From the NCBI GenBank assembly GCA_024695145.1, contig JAILIS010000047.1:80759-144758 (forward strand): a stretch of DNA of 64,000 nt. Reading direction: 5' to 3'. Position 1 is the stretch's first letter; each line of letters starts with the position of its first letter. The DNA is from Lachnospiraceae bacterium (GTDB taxonomy: Bacteria > Bacillota > Clostridia > Lachnospirales > Lachnospiraceae). The translations under genes and the position numbers were made by a program. The notes below the pieces were generated by a model. That model made no database searches and was not told the origin of the DNA. It saw nothing but the letters and a program-made list of their open reading frames with translations. Shown here piece after piece: positions 41,048 to 50,082 of this stretch.

Positions 41048-43976
41048 TGTCTGCCTCTTTTCTTAAGCGGTCTGTAAGACTGTCCGGCTCATCCGCATAC
41101 TGAACGAGCAGACAGGCTGTCTTTAAGAATATCTTTTTAAAACGATTTATACTGGAAGGCTCATAGCATTCCGCGATGTAGTCCATATAGAGCATGCAGC
41201 CGTCCTCGGTCTCCTGGATCTCGATATCCATGAGATTATCCGCCGCTTCATGATTTTTCGGGATCTCAAGAGGGAAATACTCGAGCCGGTTATCGCGTGT
41301 AATCGTCCGCAGATCCGACTGATAGATGATGCTCGCATCTATTCCCTCGTCATTGACGTGTTCCGGACCGGGATAAGGATAGCACGAATAAACGATCCCC
41401 TTTTCGATCTGTTGGAGAACGTCTTTATACAGACTGCCGATCGTGGTATCACGTTTGAAGCGGATCCCTACGAACAGGTTTCGGATCAGTGTTCCCACAA
41501 TGTTGCGGTCACTTTCCTTCTCGCGGCCGTTGAATATCCACGATACCCTTATATCATCGCTTTTGTTGTATGTTGCGATCGTGATGAGGGCAGCGGTGAT
41601 GAAGAAGGCTGTCTTTGTGATCCCGTACTGCTTCTGCAGTTTATCGAATGCGATATCCTCGACGGGTATGATCGTGGTGATATTGCCGTAGCCGTTGACA
41701 GTGATCTCGTGATCGATCTTCGGAAAACAATCCCAGGCAACGTTATCGAGAACTTTGGCATAATACTCCTTAGCCTCCCGGTACAGATCGGAAGACTCTT
41801 CGGAATTTCTTTCGACGACCTTCATATAGTAATAGTCTTTTTCGAGCTCTTTACCTTCATAGGCATTGCATATGTCGCGTATCAGGATCTGGATGCTTGT
41901 GCCGTCCGATATGCTGTGGTGCATGTCTATATACAGATACCCGGCGCGCTCTGTCTGAAACAGCCTGATTCGGTACAGCCTGGAATTGAGCAGTTTATAC
42001 GGCTGTATCAGTGTTTCCCTGACATCTATGAACTGTGCTTCTGTTATCTGTTCGATGTCGACACTAAGGTCCATATCCGGGACGTAACGCTGGACGAGAT
42101 CGGTATTGTCGTTGAAACAGTAGATCGTTGAGAAAACGGGGTGAGCCGCAAGAACGCGTTCCACGGCCTCTTTAACGCGGGGAATATCAACATTCGGAGA
42201 GAAGCACAGGAGCATGTTCAGATTCCAGGTCGTTGACTTCGGAACGTAGCACTGATAATCGAACATATACAGCTGAGTGATGGTAAGGGGCTGGTCGGAA
42301 GAAAGAGCTTCGGCGTTTCTCATCTCGGGACCGGCGGCATCAACAACACTGCTCCGGTAAAGCTTTGCGATATCGCGGGCACAACGGCCACGTATTACCA
42401 TTGATATATCAAGCTGAGGTAGCTTGGCTTCTTCTATGAGGCGCATGGCGAGGATTGAAGATGCACCGAGATCGTAAAAATCATCCAGCGCGCCTACCCT
42501 GTCAAGGCCGAGCATCCCGGCCATTGCCGAACACAATGCCTCTTCGTATTTATCGGCGGGTTCGACATAATCCTTCCTGTATGAAGACAGGTCGGGTGCG
42601 GGCAGATCCTTTCGCGAGAACTTGCCGTTTTCGTTGAGCGGTATACTGTCAAGGTGGATGATAAACGAAGGTATCATGTAGGAGGGCAGCACATTGGCCA
42701 GGGAAGCTTTTGCCTCCTCAACGGAAACCGAAGGCGTGCCGATGTGGTAAGCACATATATAAGTGCTGTTTTCGTCGGAGAATCCTTTGACTCCGACCCA
42801 TTCGACACCGAGGATACCCTTGAGTACTATCTCTATTTCGGCGGGCTCGACGCGGTTGCCGTTTATCTTGATCATATCATCGCTCCGCCCCTGGATGATT
42901 AGGTTGCCGTTTTCTATCCTGCCGATGTCTCCGGAAATATGATAATCGTTGATGTGACATTTTTCGGTCTCTTCGGGCATTCCGAGATAACCTCTGAAAT
43001 ACGGGGATTTGTAACATATGTTTCCGGGAGTGCCGTCGGGAAGGCGGTTTCCCTGATCATCCAGTATGCAAAGGTCCGCTTCGCTTATATTACACTTTCC
43101 GACAGGAGTCATATCATATGGTCTGTCTATCAGAAATGATGCCAGCGTGAAGCAGGATTCGGACTGGCCGTACATGCAGTACATATCCACGCCTTCTATG
43201 TACAGGTTCTTTGCGGGTTCACCGCCGGTCAGCACTTTGACGATGGAGTCAGGGAGCGGACCGAGGTGCCGCAGCAGTGTTGAGGTAACAAAGATAATGG
43301 AGATCTTATATTCTCCGAGCGCCTGTGTCAGGCGCGTCGGATCCTTGACAATATCCATCGGATAGATAACAAGGGTTCCGCCGAAGTAAAGGAGCGGGAA
43401 AGTATTAAGTATCGTGGCTGCAAAATTTAAAGGTGACAGGATGGCCATTCTGTCACCCCTGTCCATGATTATGCACCTGTCCGTGATGTCGCTCTTTGCA
43501 CACATTTCCATCACGCCGTATTCCTGCATGGCGCCTTTGGGTTTACCGGTCGTGCCCGATGTGTAGACAAGGTATGCAAGGTCATGGGGTGAAGTCTTCT
43601 CGTATCCGTCAATGGGTTCGCGATCCATGATACGCGCAAATTCCGGGGTATCTATAAGCAGACGGCATGAAGCATCCTTATATATGTAGTCCCGGCGCTC
43701 GGCGGCAAAGTCCGGCTCGAGCATTACAGCGGCGGCACCTGCCCGCCATATCCCGACCAGAGCGATGAATGGCTGTACACCTCTCGGAAGACTGATCATG
43801 ACTACCGATTCCCTGCCGATCCCGTTGCTCTTCAGGTAAGCATATACCTTGCCCGACAGCTCATACAGCTCGCCGTAGCTTATCTTTGCTCCTGTTTTGG
43901 CATTTATGACTGCCGCATCTTTTTCGAAAGATCTGCAGTTTTCAAAAAACTTCTCCATAAAACGCATCATCTGCAT
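41040..43976 (-). CDS. Stand-alone NRPS-like enzyme: adenylation - carrier - condensation
   Basis: 978 residues. The adenylation domain (1 to about 465) has LVYTSGTTGKPKG, YGQSES, the HISGDIGRI hinge region and the catalytic lysine in NGKFSR (K452). A carrier domain follows with DDFYDLGASSILAM; S507 is the phosphopantetheine site. The C-terminal condensation domain has an intact MHHSISDG (H686, H687, D691). In the core-4 region the sequence is LNFAATIL where alpha-amino-acid enzymes have an F-D motif, so the Asp that binds the amino group seems to be Ala. There is no thioesterase or reductase. GAGGTGA lies before the ATG. The product is unknown. Confidence 0.88.
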   Translation of the reverse strand: MQMMRFMEKFFENCRSFEKDAAVINAKTGAKISYGELYELSGKVYAYLKSNGIGRESVVMISLPRGVQPFIALVGIWRAGAAAVMLEPDFAAERRDYIYKDASCRLLIDTPEFARIMDREPIDGYEKTSPHDLAYLVYTSGTTGKPKGAMQEYGVMEMCAKSDITDRCIIMDRGDRMAILSPLNFAATILNTFPLLYFGGTLVIYPMDIVKDPTRLTQALGEYKISIIFVTSTLLRHLGPLPDSIVKVLTGGEPAKNLYIEGVDMYCMYGQSESCFTLASFLIDRPYDMTPVGKCNISEADLCILDDQGNRLPDGTPGNICYKSPYFRGYLGMPEETEKCHINDYHISGDIGRIENGNLIIQGRSDDMIKINGNRVEPAEIEIVLKGILGVEWVGVKGFSDENSTYICAYHIGTPSVSVEEAKASLANVLPSYMIPSFIIHLDSIPLNENGKFSRKDLPAPDLSSYRKDYVEPADKYEEALCSAMAGMLGLDRVGALDDFYDLGASSILAMRLIEEAKLPQLDISMVIRGRCARDIAKLYRSSVVDAAGPEMRNAEALSSDQPLTITQLYMFDYQCYVPKSTTWNLNMLLCFSPNVDIPRVKEAVERVLAAHPVFSTIYCFNDNTDLVQRYVPDMDLSVDIEQITEAQFIDVRETLIQPYKLLNSRLYRIRLFQTERAGYLYIDMHHSISDGTSIQILIRDICNAYEGKELEKDYYYMKVVERNSEESSDLYREAKEYYAKVLDNVAWDCFPKIDHEITVNGYGNITTIIPVEDIAFDKLQKQYGITKTAFFITAALITIATYNKSDDIRVSWIFNGREKESDRNIVGTLIRNLFVGIRFKRDTTIGSLYKDVLQQIEKGIVYSCYPYPGPEHVNDEGIDASIIYQSDLRTITRDNRLEYFPLEIPKNHEAADNLMDIEIQETEDGCMLYMDYIAECYEPSSINRFKKIFLKTACLLVQYADEPDSLTDRLRKEADSE

Positions 43977-44014
43977 ATAATCACCTCACGTGGAAATCAC
44001 ATTTACAATATAAG

Positions 44015-44043
44015 ATTATAATTCAAAACACATGATCGGGCAA
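44015..44043 (-). promoter_or_regulatory. Promoter of the NRPS-MATE operon
   Basis: On the minus strand TTGCCC (44,043-44,038) and TATAAT (44,020-44,015) are separated by exactly 17 bases, upstream of the NRPS-like start at 43,976. It is back to back with the + strand promoter 19 bases away. Confidence 0.6.
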
Positions 44044-44062
44044 TAAATATTGGTGTTTTCCT

Positions 44063-44091
44063 TTGACAAATACTACAATATATAGTATTTA
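44063..44091 (+). promoter_or_regulatory. Promoter of the 985-residue surface protein, overlapped by a dyad
   Basis: A perfect -35 box TTGACA (44,063-44,068) is 17 bases from TATTTA (44,086-44,091). A perfect 8-base inverted repeat, AAATACTA-N7-TAGTATTT (44,068-44,090), fills the spacer and covers the -10. It looks like a repressor operator; the half-site resembles BlaI/MecI/CopY operators (TACTACA) but imperfectly. Confidence 0.6.
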
Positions 44092-44170
44092 TAAGTATAA
44101 GGCACTTGCTTTGAAATGTGACAGTTTTGTGACATTTTGTCTGCTATTTTGAAGGGGTAGTATTTTGTAG

Positions 44171-44194
44171 CCTTATGGAAAGGAGAATAAGGAG
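44171..44194 (+). promoter_or_regulatory. Hairpin overlapping the ribosome binding site
   Basis: CCTTAT and ATAAGG can pair around a 10-base loop just before the ATG at 44,198. The right arm contains the AAGGAG best placed to act as ribosome binding site, while another GGAAAGGAG lies in the loop. Pairing could limit translation of the surface protein; this is a short stem only. Confidence 0.3.
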
Positions 44195-44197
44195 ATT

Positions 44198-47155
44198 ATG
44201 AAAAAAACCATTTCACTGATAGTGGCAATACTGCTGTCAGTCACTGTTTTTGCGTCTGACATTGCGGGGATCGCCATGATAGTGCATGCTGATGACGCGT
44301 ATATGGATGAGGTGGGCGAGGAGAGTGCACCGCCGGCAGAAGAGCCTCCGGCACAGCCTGAAGATCCTGCACCGCCGGAAGAAGAGCCTCCTGCACCGGC
44401 AGCAGAGGAGCCTGCACAGCCCGGGGAACAGCCGGGAGGTTCCGGAGAACTATCGGAAGAGGAGAAAGCATGGCAGGCTATGCTTGAAAGGGAAGCCGAA
44501 GAGGCTGAAAAGCTCAACGAGCAGCAACAGGGGGCCGAAGAAGCCCAGGCCGCCAAGGAAAAGGCAGATGAAGAGGCAGCCAAAGCCGCCCAGGCTGAAG
44601 CTGACGCCAGGAAGGCTGCAGAGGAAAAGAAGCAGCAGGAAGCTGCGAGCGGTACATACTCTCTTTCAGTAAGCCCTCAATCGGCCAATTTCGGCTCGGC
44701 AATGGTCGGAGCCCAGCGCGATATCATTCCGCTTACCGTCACCAACACCGGTGATTCACCTGTAGATCTTATCTGCACCAAGAGCGATGCAAACGGTGCG
44801 TTTTCCGTATCGCTTCACGGTGATTCATCGCACCTTGAACCCAGCAAGTCCGCTTTATATAACATTTCGATGAGTTCGTCCCTGCCGGTCGGTGACTATA
44901 AGGCAACGATCTCATTTGCTGACGGGGTAAAGGACCCCACTTATAAAAAAGGTGTTTCGGTTACCGTTATCGGAACAGTAACGCCCAACAAGGAAGTTGT
45001 ATATTCGGTAACTGTATCTCCTTCGAAGATAAAGCTTGCAACCGGAGGCACGGCACAGTTTTATGCCGACGTTGATGGAAATGCCGATCTTATATATGAT
45101 ATTATCTGGTCCGTTTCAGGTAACCAGTCTTCCGGAACGTTTATTTCCAAAAACGGCGTTCTTAACATAGACAATAACGAGTCCGCATCGTCGCTCACGG
45201 TATTTGCGACCACGACGATAGATCCTTCGGTTAAGGGGAGCGCTTCGGTCATCGTTCAGAAGGACAGCTTTAACGTCAATGCATATGCCAGCCCGAAAGA
45301 AGGCGGATATGTGACCGGAGGCGGCGCGGTGGCCAAAGGCGGAAGCGTTACCGTATCGGCTGTACCGGACAAGAATTACTATTTCAAAGGCTGGGTCATT
45401 GACGGAAACACAGTATCGACCGCAACGAACTATACTGTCAAAAATGTTCAGAAGAATATAGATATCACGGCTGTGTTTGAACAGGACTATGTTACGGTTA
45501 TAGCTGTTCCGAACAACCGCAATGCCGGTGATGTTATCGGTGGAGGAACCGTACCATACGGCGGCAGTACCATATTATCCGCAAGAGCTTATGACGGTTA
45601 TGTATTTACAGGATGGAAAGAAGACGATACCATAGTAAGCAGGGATGCTTCCATAAGGCTTACCAACCTTACCGTTAACCGCAGGCTCACGGCTATGTTT
45701 GAAAAGACAAAGCATACGATCACGCTGGCGGTGGATCCGTGGGACGGCGGAACCGTTTCGGGTGGCGGAACGTTCAAGCTCAATGAGGGAACGACCATAA
45801 AAGCTGTTCCCGCAACCGGATACGTTTTTGACGGATGGATCGTTAACGGACAGTGCATCAGCCGTAATGCCGAATATCGTATCGATAAAGTGAAGCATGA
45901 TATCACATGTACGGCCCGGTTTATCAAGAACAGTGTGGTAACTTATGAGATCTCATCCGGAGTTGCTACGACCGGCGGTACTATCAGTCCTTCAGGAAAG
46001 ATCATGGCTGTAAAAGGACAGAGCCTTGTATATACGATCACTCCCAAGGCAGGATTCGCGATACTCGCTGTTTCGGTTGACGGTAACCAGGTAGGACCTG
46101 TGAGCAGCTACACTTTCACTAACATACAGGGACCTCATGTTATAGCGGCGGCATTCGTACAGACCGACGCAGGCAAGAAAGCCGCAGCGGAATCGGGTCA
46201 GAAGACCCAGAACGATAAGGTCAAGCCCCTGGAGAAAAACCTGAACAATACTGCAACATCGCAGTCTACCGTCAACATTGAAGATGCAGCTTCAGGAGGC
46301 AGCGGAGACGAATTTGTCGAAGAGATGGATCTTGAGAATGTGGTCATCCCTTCGGATCAGGAGCTTGGTATAGTAGTTGAAAGAGATACACAAAACGATT
46401 CTGAGGTAGCCAAATTCCTCGGCGTATCAATGGACGAAGTCAATTCCATGATCAGCGCCGGAGAAACGACTCCGATACTTGATGCCGCATTTATGACCGG
46501 CGGACTCGGAGCTTATGTTTACAACAAGTATGAGCCGACCAACATGGTAAGCGTTGATTACAACAAGATGACGAGAGACGAGCTCATGCAGGTTCCCGCA
46601 GAAGAGATCAATCCTTCGCTTCCGGATCTTGATATCGTTGTAACCAAGATGCTTTCGATGGATGAAGTTACAAAACTTGCCAACGGCGATCATCTCGATA
46701 TATCCGTAAGCCTTACGAGTCAGGATAATCCCGATGAGGCTACTGTACGTATCATGAAAGGCGCCATCGGCAAGAAACCTCTTCAGTACTTTGACCTTAC
46801 AATGCTCAAGAGCGAGGACGGTAACACGGAGAAGGTCACCGAGCTGCCGACAACCATGGAGGTTGTGATCGAAGTGCCCAATGAGATCTTCAAGAAGGGC
46901 AAGACATATTCGGTGCTTCGCGTACACGAGGGAGAGCTTTCGGTACTTCCGGATCTTGATGACGATCCGAAGACGATCACATTCAGGACCGACAGGTTCT
47001 CATCATATGCGATAGCGCAGGATGTAACAAGTGCAAACGGTATAGTGGCATGGCTTGCCGCAGGAGCGTTAGTAGCGTTCGGACTGGCTCTCACATGTCT
47101 GCTTATCCTCATCAATCATCAGCGCAAAATGAGAAAAGCGCATGCCAGGAAGTAG
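44198..47155 (+). CDS. Large surface protein: Pro/Glu-rich stalk, InlB-type repeats, C-terminal membrane anchor
   Basis: 985 residues. Signal peptide (KKTISLIVAILLSVTVFA), a Pro/Glu-rich stretch, an Ala/Glu/Lys coiled coil (about 85-148), an ASPM/Hydin-like beta domain (SVSPQSANFGSAMVG), a Big_2-like domain (about 265-355), then four divergent InlB B-repeat-like units starting near 357, 432, 505 and 579 (GG-x-V-x-GGG; F-x-GW). A C-terminal region of unknown fold precedes a helix at about 948-972 and a basic tail (HQRKMRKAHARK). No LPxTG motif is seen. Probably an adhesin or wall-spanning scaffold, exposed outside. Confidence 0.82.
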   Translation: MKKTISLIVAILLSVTVFASDIAGIAMIVHADDAYMDEVGEESAPPAEEPPAQPEDPAPPEEEPPAPAAEEPAQPGEQPGGSGELSEEEKAWQAMLEREAEEAEKLNEQQQGAEEAQAAKEKADEEAAKAAQAEADARKAAEEKKQQEAASGTYSLSVSPQSANFGSAMVGAQRDIIPLTVTNTGDSPVDLICTKSDANGAFSVSLHGDSSHLEPSKSALYNISMSSSLPVGDYKATISFADGVKDPTYKKGVSVTVIGTVTPNKEVVYSVTVSPSKIKLATGGTAQFYADVDGNADLIYDIIWSVSGNQSSGTFISKNGVLNIDNNESASSLTVFATTTIDPSVKGSASVIVQKDSFNVNAYASPKEGGYVTGGGAVAKGGSVTVSAVPDKNYYFKGWVIDGNTVSTATNYTVKNVQKNIDITAVFEQDYVTVIAVPNNRNAGDVIGGGTVPYGGSTILSARAYDGYVFTGWKEDDTIVSRDASIRLTNLTVNRRLTAMFEKTKHTITLAVDPWDGGTVSGGGTFKLNEGTTIKAVPATGYVFDGWIVNGQCISRNAEYRIDKVKHDITCTARFIKNSVVTYEISSGVATTGGTISPSGKIMAVKGQSLVYTITPKAGFAILAVSVDGNQVGPVSSYTFTNIQGPHVIAAAFVQTDAGKKAAAESGQKTQNDKVKPLEKNLNNTATSQSTVNIEDAASGGSGDEFVEEMDLENVVIPSDQELGIVVERDTQNDSEVAKFLGVSMDEVNSMISAGETTPILDAAFMTGGLGAYVYNKYEPTNMVSVDYNKMTRDELMQVPAEEINPSLPDLDIVVTKMLSMDEVTKLANGDHLDISVSLTSQDNPDEATVRIMKGAIGKKPLQYFDLTMLKSEDGNTEKVTELPTTMEVVIEVPNEIFKKGKTYSVLRVHEGELSVLPDLDDDPKTITFRTDRFSSYAIAQDVTSANGIVAWLAAGALVAFGLALTCLLILINHQRKMRKAHARK

Positions 47156-47156
47156 G

Positions 47157-48332
47157 ATGAAATACAAGAGACTCAATAACAGGGATGAGCTTTCGGCTCT
47201 CGGATTTGGTTGTATGAGATTTCCCAAAAAGGGGAACGGATTTGACCACGACGAGATAGAACGGGAGCTGAGATATGCAATAGATAACGGTGTCAATTAT
47301 TTTGACACCGCTTATCTGTATCCCGGAAATGAAGAAGCGTTCGGCAGGGCGCTTGAAAAGATCGGGGCCCGGGATAAGATCAATATAGCGACCAAGATGC
47401 CCCACTATTTTATGAAGAGTCCCGAGGACGCCGAGAAGCGTTTTAATGAACAGCTGTCAAGGCTTAGGACCGATCATGTGGATTATTATCTGATGCACAT
47501 GCTTCCTGACGTAAAATCATGGGATGCGCTTTGCTCGAGAGGGATCGACAAGTGGCTTGAGGCCAAAAGGGGTGCAGGCCTTATCAGAAGGATAGGGTTT
47601 TCATTCCACGGCTCGAGCGATCTTTTTATAAAGATCCTTCACAGTTACCACTGGGATTTTACTCAGATACAGTATAATTATCTCGACAGGACCACCCAGG
47701 CCGGAGAACGCGGGCTCAAAGAAGCTGCCGCAATGGGGATTCCCGTGATCATAATGGAGCCGCTTCGCGGCGGAAAGCTCGTGAACGGTATTCCCGATAA
47801 AGCCAGGGAGATCATAAGCTCGTCCACACCGGGATGGAGCCCGGCCGAGTTCGGACTGCGCTGGCTGTGGAACCAGCCCGAGGTGACTGTCGTATTGTCC
47901 GGAATGAATTCCATGGATATGGTAAAGGAAAACATACGGATAGCCTCGGAAACAGATGAAGGTTCTCTGACAGGCGATGATATGCGCACATATGAGAAGG
48001 TTGTCGCGGAGATCGAGAAGAAGGTCAGGGTCAGATGTACGGGCTGCGGTTATTGTATGCCCTGCCCGGCAGGGGTAGATATTCCGGGGTGTTTTAAGAC
48101 CTATAACACATCTTATCTTGAGAGTTATTTCGACGGTATACGTGAATATTTCATGTGTACGGCCATGAAGAACGAAAGATCCATGGCATCATTGTGTAAG
48201 AAGTGCGGTAAGTGCGAGAGTCACTGTCCGCAGGGAATAGAGATAAGGAATGAACTCGTAAGAGTAAAAAAGAGATTCGAAAATCCGATATTTAAACTGG
48301 TAACTTTTTTTGCACCCGGACATATTAAATAG
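47157..48332 (+). CDS. Aldo/keto reductase with C-terminal iron-sulfur domain
   Basis: 391 residues from the ATG at 47,157, two bases after the previous stop, with AGGAAG upstream; the track start five codons earlier lies in the preceding gene. The AKR barrel shows SALGFGCMRFP, NYFDTAYLYPGNEE and VDYYLMHML. The end has a ferredoxin-like set of cysteines: CTGCGYCMPCPAGVDIP and CKKCGKCESHCPQGI. Such fusions are common in anaerobes and couple NAD(P)H or ferredoxin to reduction of unknown carbonyl substrates. No membrane segment. Confidence 0.92.
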   Translation: MKYKRLNNRDELSALGFGCMRFPKKGNGFDHDEIERELRYAIDNGVNYFDTAYLYPGNEEAFGRALEKIGARDKINIATKMPHYFMKSPEDAEKRFNEQLSRLRTDHVDYYLMHMLPDVKSWDALCSRGIDKWLEAKRGAGLIRRIGFSFHGSSDLFIKILHSYHWDFTQIQYNYLDRTTQAGERGLKEAAAMGIPVIIMEPLRGGKLVNGIPDKAREIISSSTPGWSPAEFGLRWLWNQPEVTVVLSGMNSMDMVKENIRIASETDEGSLTGDDMRTYEKVVAEIEKKVRVRCTGCGYCMPCPAGVDIPGCFKTYNTSYLESYFDGIREYFMCTAMKNERSMASLCKKCGKCESHCPQGIEIRNELVRVKKRFENPIFKLVTFFAPGHIK

Positions 48333-48351
48333 ATAAGAGTAGCATACACAC

Positions 48352-49224
48352 ATGAGAAGATCACTGATATTTATATGCATAATATGCCTTCTCATCCTCC
48401 CCTTAAGCGGCTGCAACGGAGAGGATCCGAACGCTGACGCCGCAGAACCTGCAGAAGCACAGGAAGAGGGCGGTGAAGAAACAAAGAGCGGTGATCCTTA
48501 TGACGATTACATCAGAAATGCTCTCGAGAACGTTAATAATGACAAAGCTCCGGAAGATAATACCGCTGAAGCTGTACCTTCTCCGCCGGCTGTTGTGACG
48601 CCTTATCCGATCGTGACACCGGAGGCTCCTACCCCCGCACCTTTTGCCGGGACGCCTGATGATACATTCTATTCTTCGGATGATTATACCGATACAAGGG
48701 ATGCGTCACCAAACGACAGTTCTTCAACGGATACAGCTTCATCAACCGGGAGCGATTCGACGACATCAACCGATGCTTCCGAAACACCCACTCCCACCCC
48801 GTATATCACACCTGATGAATTTACCGTCGGGAAGTGCTGCATCTATATCAACGGTGAAAGTGACAGTGCTTTCGGATCCGAGGTGGTGACGGCTATCAAC
48901 AAGACGAGAAAGGATCTCGGATATGATGAGCTGATCAAGAATAAGGGACTGGCCACATGCGCCGACAGAAGGACAAGGGAAGTTGCAGCACTGCGCAGCC
49001 ACCTTCGTCCCAACGGGCAGATGTACTATACTCTTGCACCGGAACATTTCAAAGCAGAGATGATCATAGTCGGCACCCAGAAAGCCGCGGCTGCTGTCGA
49101 TGCGCTTATCAAGACCGACCCCGCATCCAGATATCTCGTATTCTCGGAAAAATACAAATCTGTAGGCGCTTCAAGTTTCAAATGCAACGGTTTACAATAT
49201 ACGGTTGTCGCTTTTGGCTTGTAA
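48352..49224 (+). CDS. CAP/SCP-domain lipoprotein
   Basis: 290 residues. A lipoprotein signal ends at LPLSGC. A low-complexity Pro/Thr/Ser/Asp linker extends to about residue 155. The C-terminal domain has TAINKTRKDLGYDELIKNKGLATCADRRTREV followed by SHLRPNGQMYY, which fits the CAP (SCP/PR-1) family pattern. These secreted domains occur widely in clostridia with poorly known roles in envelope or lipid binding. It follows the aldo/keto reductase after 19 bases. Confidence 0.8.
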   Translation: MRRSLIFICIICLLILPLSGCNGEDPNADAAEPAEAQEEGGEETKSGDPYDDYIRNALENVNNDKAPEDNTAEAVPSPPAVVTPYPIVTPEAPTPAPFAGTPDDTFYSSDDYTDTRDASPNDSSSTDTASSTGSDSTTSTDASETPTPTPYITPDEFTVGKCCIYINGESDSAFGSEVVTAINKTRKDLGYDELIKNKGLATCADRRTREVAALRSHLRPNGQMYYTLAPEHFKAEMIIVGTQKAAAAVDALIKTDPASRYLVFSEKYKSVGASSFKCNGLQYTVVAFGL

Positions 49225-49239
49225 AGTCGGTATTATCTC

Positions 49240-49268
49240 TTGATTTTTCCTCGTGATGATAATAAAAT
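49240..49268 (+). promoter_or_regulatory. Promoter before the DUF5067-like gene
   Basis: TTGATT (49,240-49,245) and TAAAAT (49,263-49,268) are separated by 17 bases in the 94-base gap upstream of the ATG at 49,319. AAAGGAG follows as ribosome binding site. Confidence 0.5.
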
Positions 49269-49318
49269 AAGATGATGTGTAAGCGTTATCAATCTGTTTT
49301 ATATAAAGGAGTCTTATT

Positions 49319-49984
49319 ATGCCAAGAGATTTAGATCTGGATTTTGAATTTCAGGATGAGGAGCTTCGTGAGCGTCCTGTTAGACAGTCCCGTCCGGCAC
49401 CGAGACGTGAAGGTTCGGGTCGTGGTCCGGGAAGGGGCGTTGCTCCTGCAAGGCGCAGGAAGAACGATATGACCAGCATCATAATCCTTGCTGTTGAAAT
49501 CGTTGTATTTATTGCTCTTATTGCACTGTTCTTCTTCCTGAAGGGCAAGATAGTCGATTCGGACAGTTCGGGTTCGGCACAGGCATCAGAGAGTTCGGAA
49601 GGCGGAACTTCGGACGGCGTGAATGTCGAGAGTGATGATTTTTCACTTACGTGTACGAAAGTACAGCTTGTAATGGATGCAGACAATAATACTGCAGCCG
49701 TTGTATACTTTACATTTGTCAACAAGACGCAGACACCGCTTGCCATGAGCGAAGTATTTCCTGCCAGCGTCAAGCAGAACGGTACCGAGTGTCCGGAGGA
49801 TACCAATCTTACAGATGTTCCTGTGGAAGTGGGCAATAAGGACATGCAGATCAGCGGCGGCCAGTCAGCCGAATGTGCATATGCATTCCTGCTTTCGGAT
49901 CAGACCAGTCCTTTAACACTTACTATACGCGATAACTATTCAACATTCCAGGATATCGGCTCAACGGAGATACCTATCAGCTGA
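49319..49984 (+). CDS. DUF5067-like membrane-anchored protein
   Basis: 221 residues. An acidic then very basic N-terminus (PRREGSGRGPGRGVAPARRRK) is followed by a single helix (about 57-80, IIILAVEIVVFIALIALFFFL), predicting a cytoplasmic N-terminus. The outside part has a short Ser/Gly linker and a beta domain with VQLVMDADNNTAAVVYFTFVNKTQTPL, the pattern of DUF5067 immunoglobulin-like domains. Function unknown; the basic tail could bind phospholipid or RNA. It is followed by a terminator. Confidence 0.75.
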   Translation: MPRDLDLDFEFQDEELRERPVRQSRPAPRREGSGRGPGRGVAPARRRKNDMTSIIILAVEIVVFIALIALFFFLKGKIVDSDSSGSAQASESSEGGTSDGVNVESDDFSLTCTKVQLVMDADNNTAAVVYFTFVNKTQTPLAMSEVFPASVKQNGTECPEDTNLTDVPVEVGNKDMQISGGQSAECAYAFLLSDQTSPLTLTIRDNYSTFQDIGSTEIPIS

Positions 49985-50008
49985 CATCCTTTAGAGCGAA
50001 TTGCCAGG

Positions 50009-50040
50009 AGTCGGGACAGTATTTGTTCCGACTTTTGCTT
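50009..50040 (+). terminator. Rho-independent terminator after the DUF5067-like gene
   Basis: AGTCGGGACA and TGTTCCGACT pair over 10 bases (one G-T) around a 5-base loop, followed by a T-rich tail (TTTGCTTT). Confidence 0.8.
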
Positions 50041-50082
50041 TATGCAGGGCAGGCTCGCCGTTTTATTTGAAAGGTCATATAA

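Noticed and set aside
41250-42131. 293-residue plus-strand ORF within the NRPS-like gene
   Set aside because: It is antisense to the condensation domain, which has intact motifs; the frame is a by-product of codon usage.
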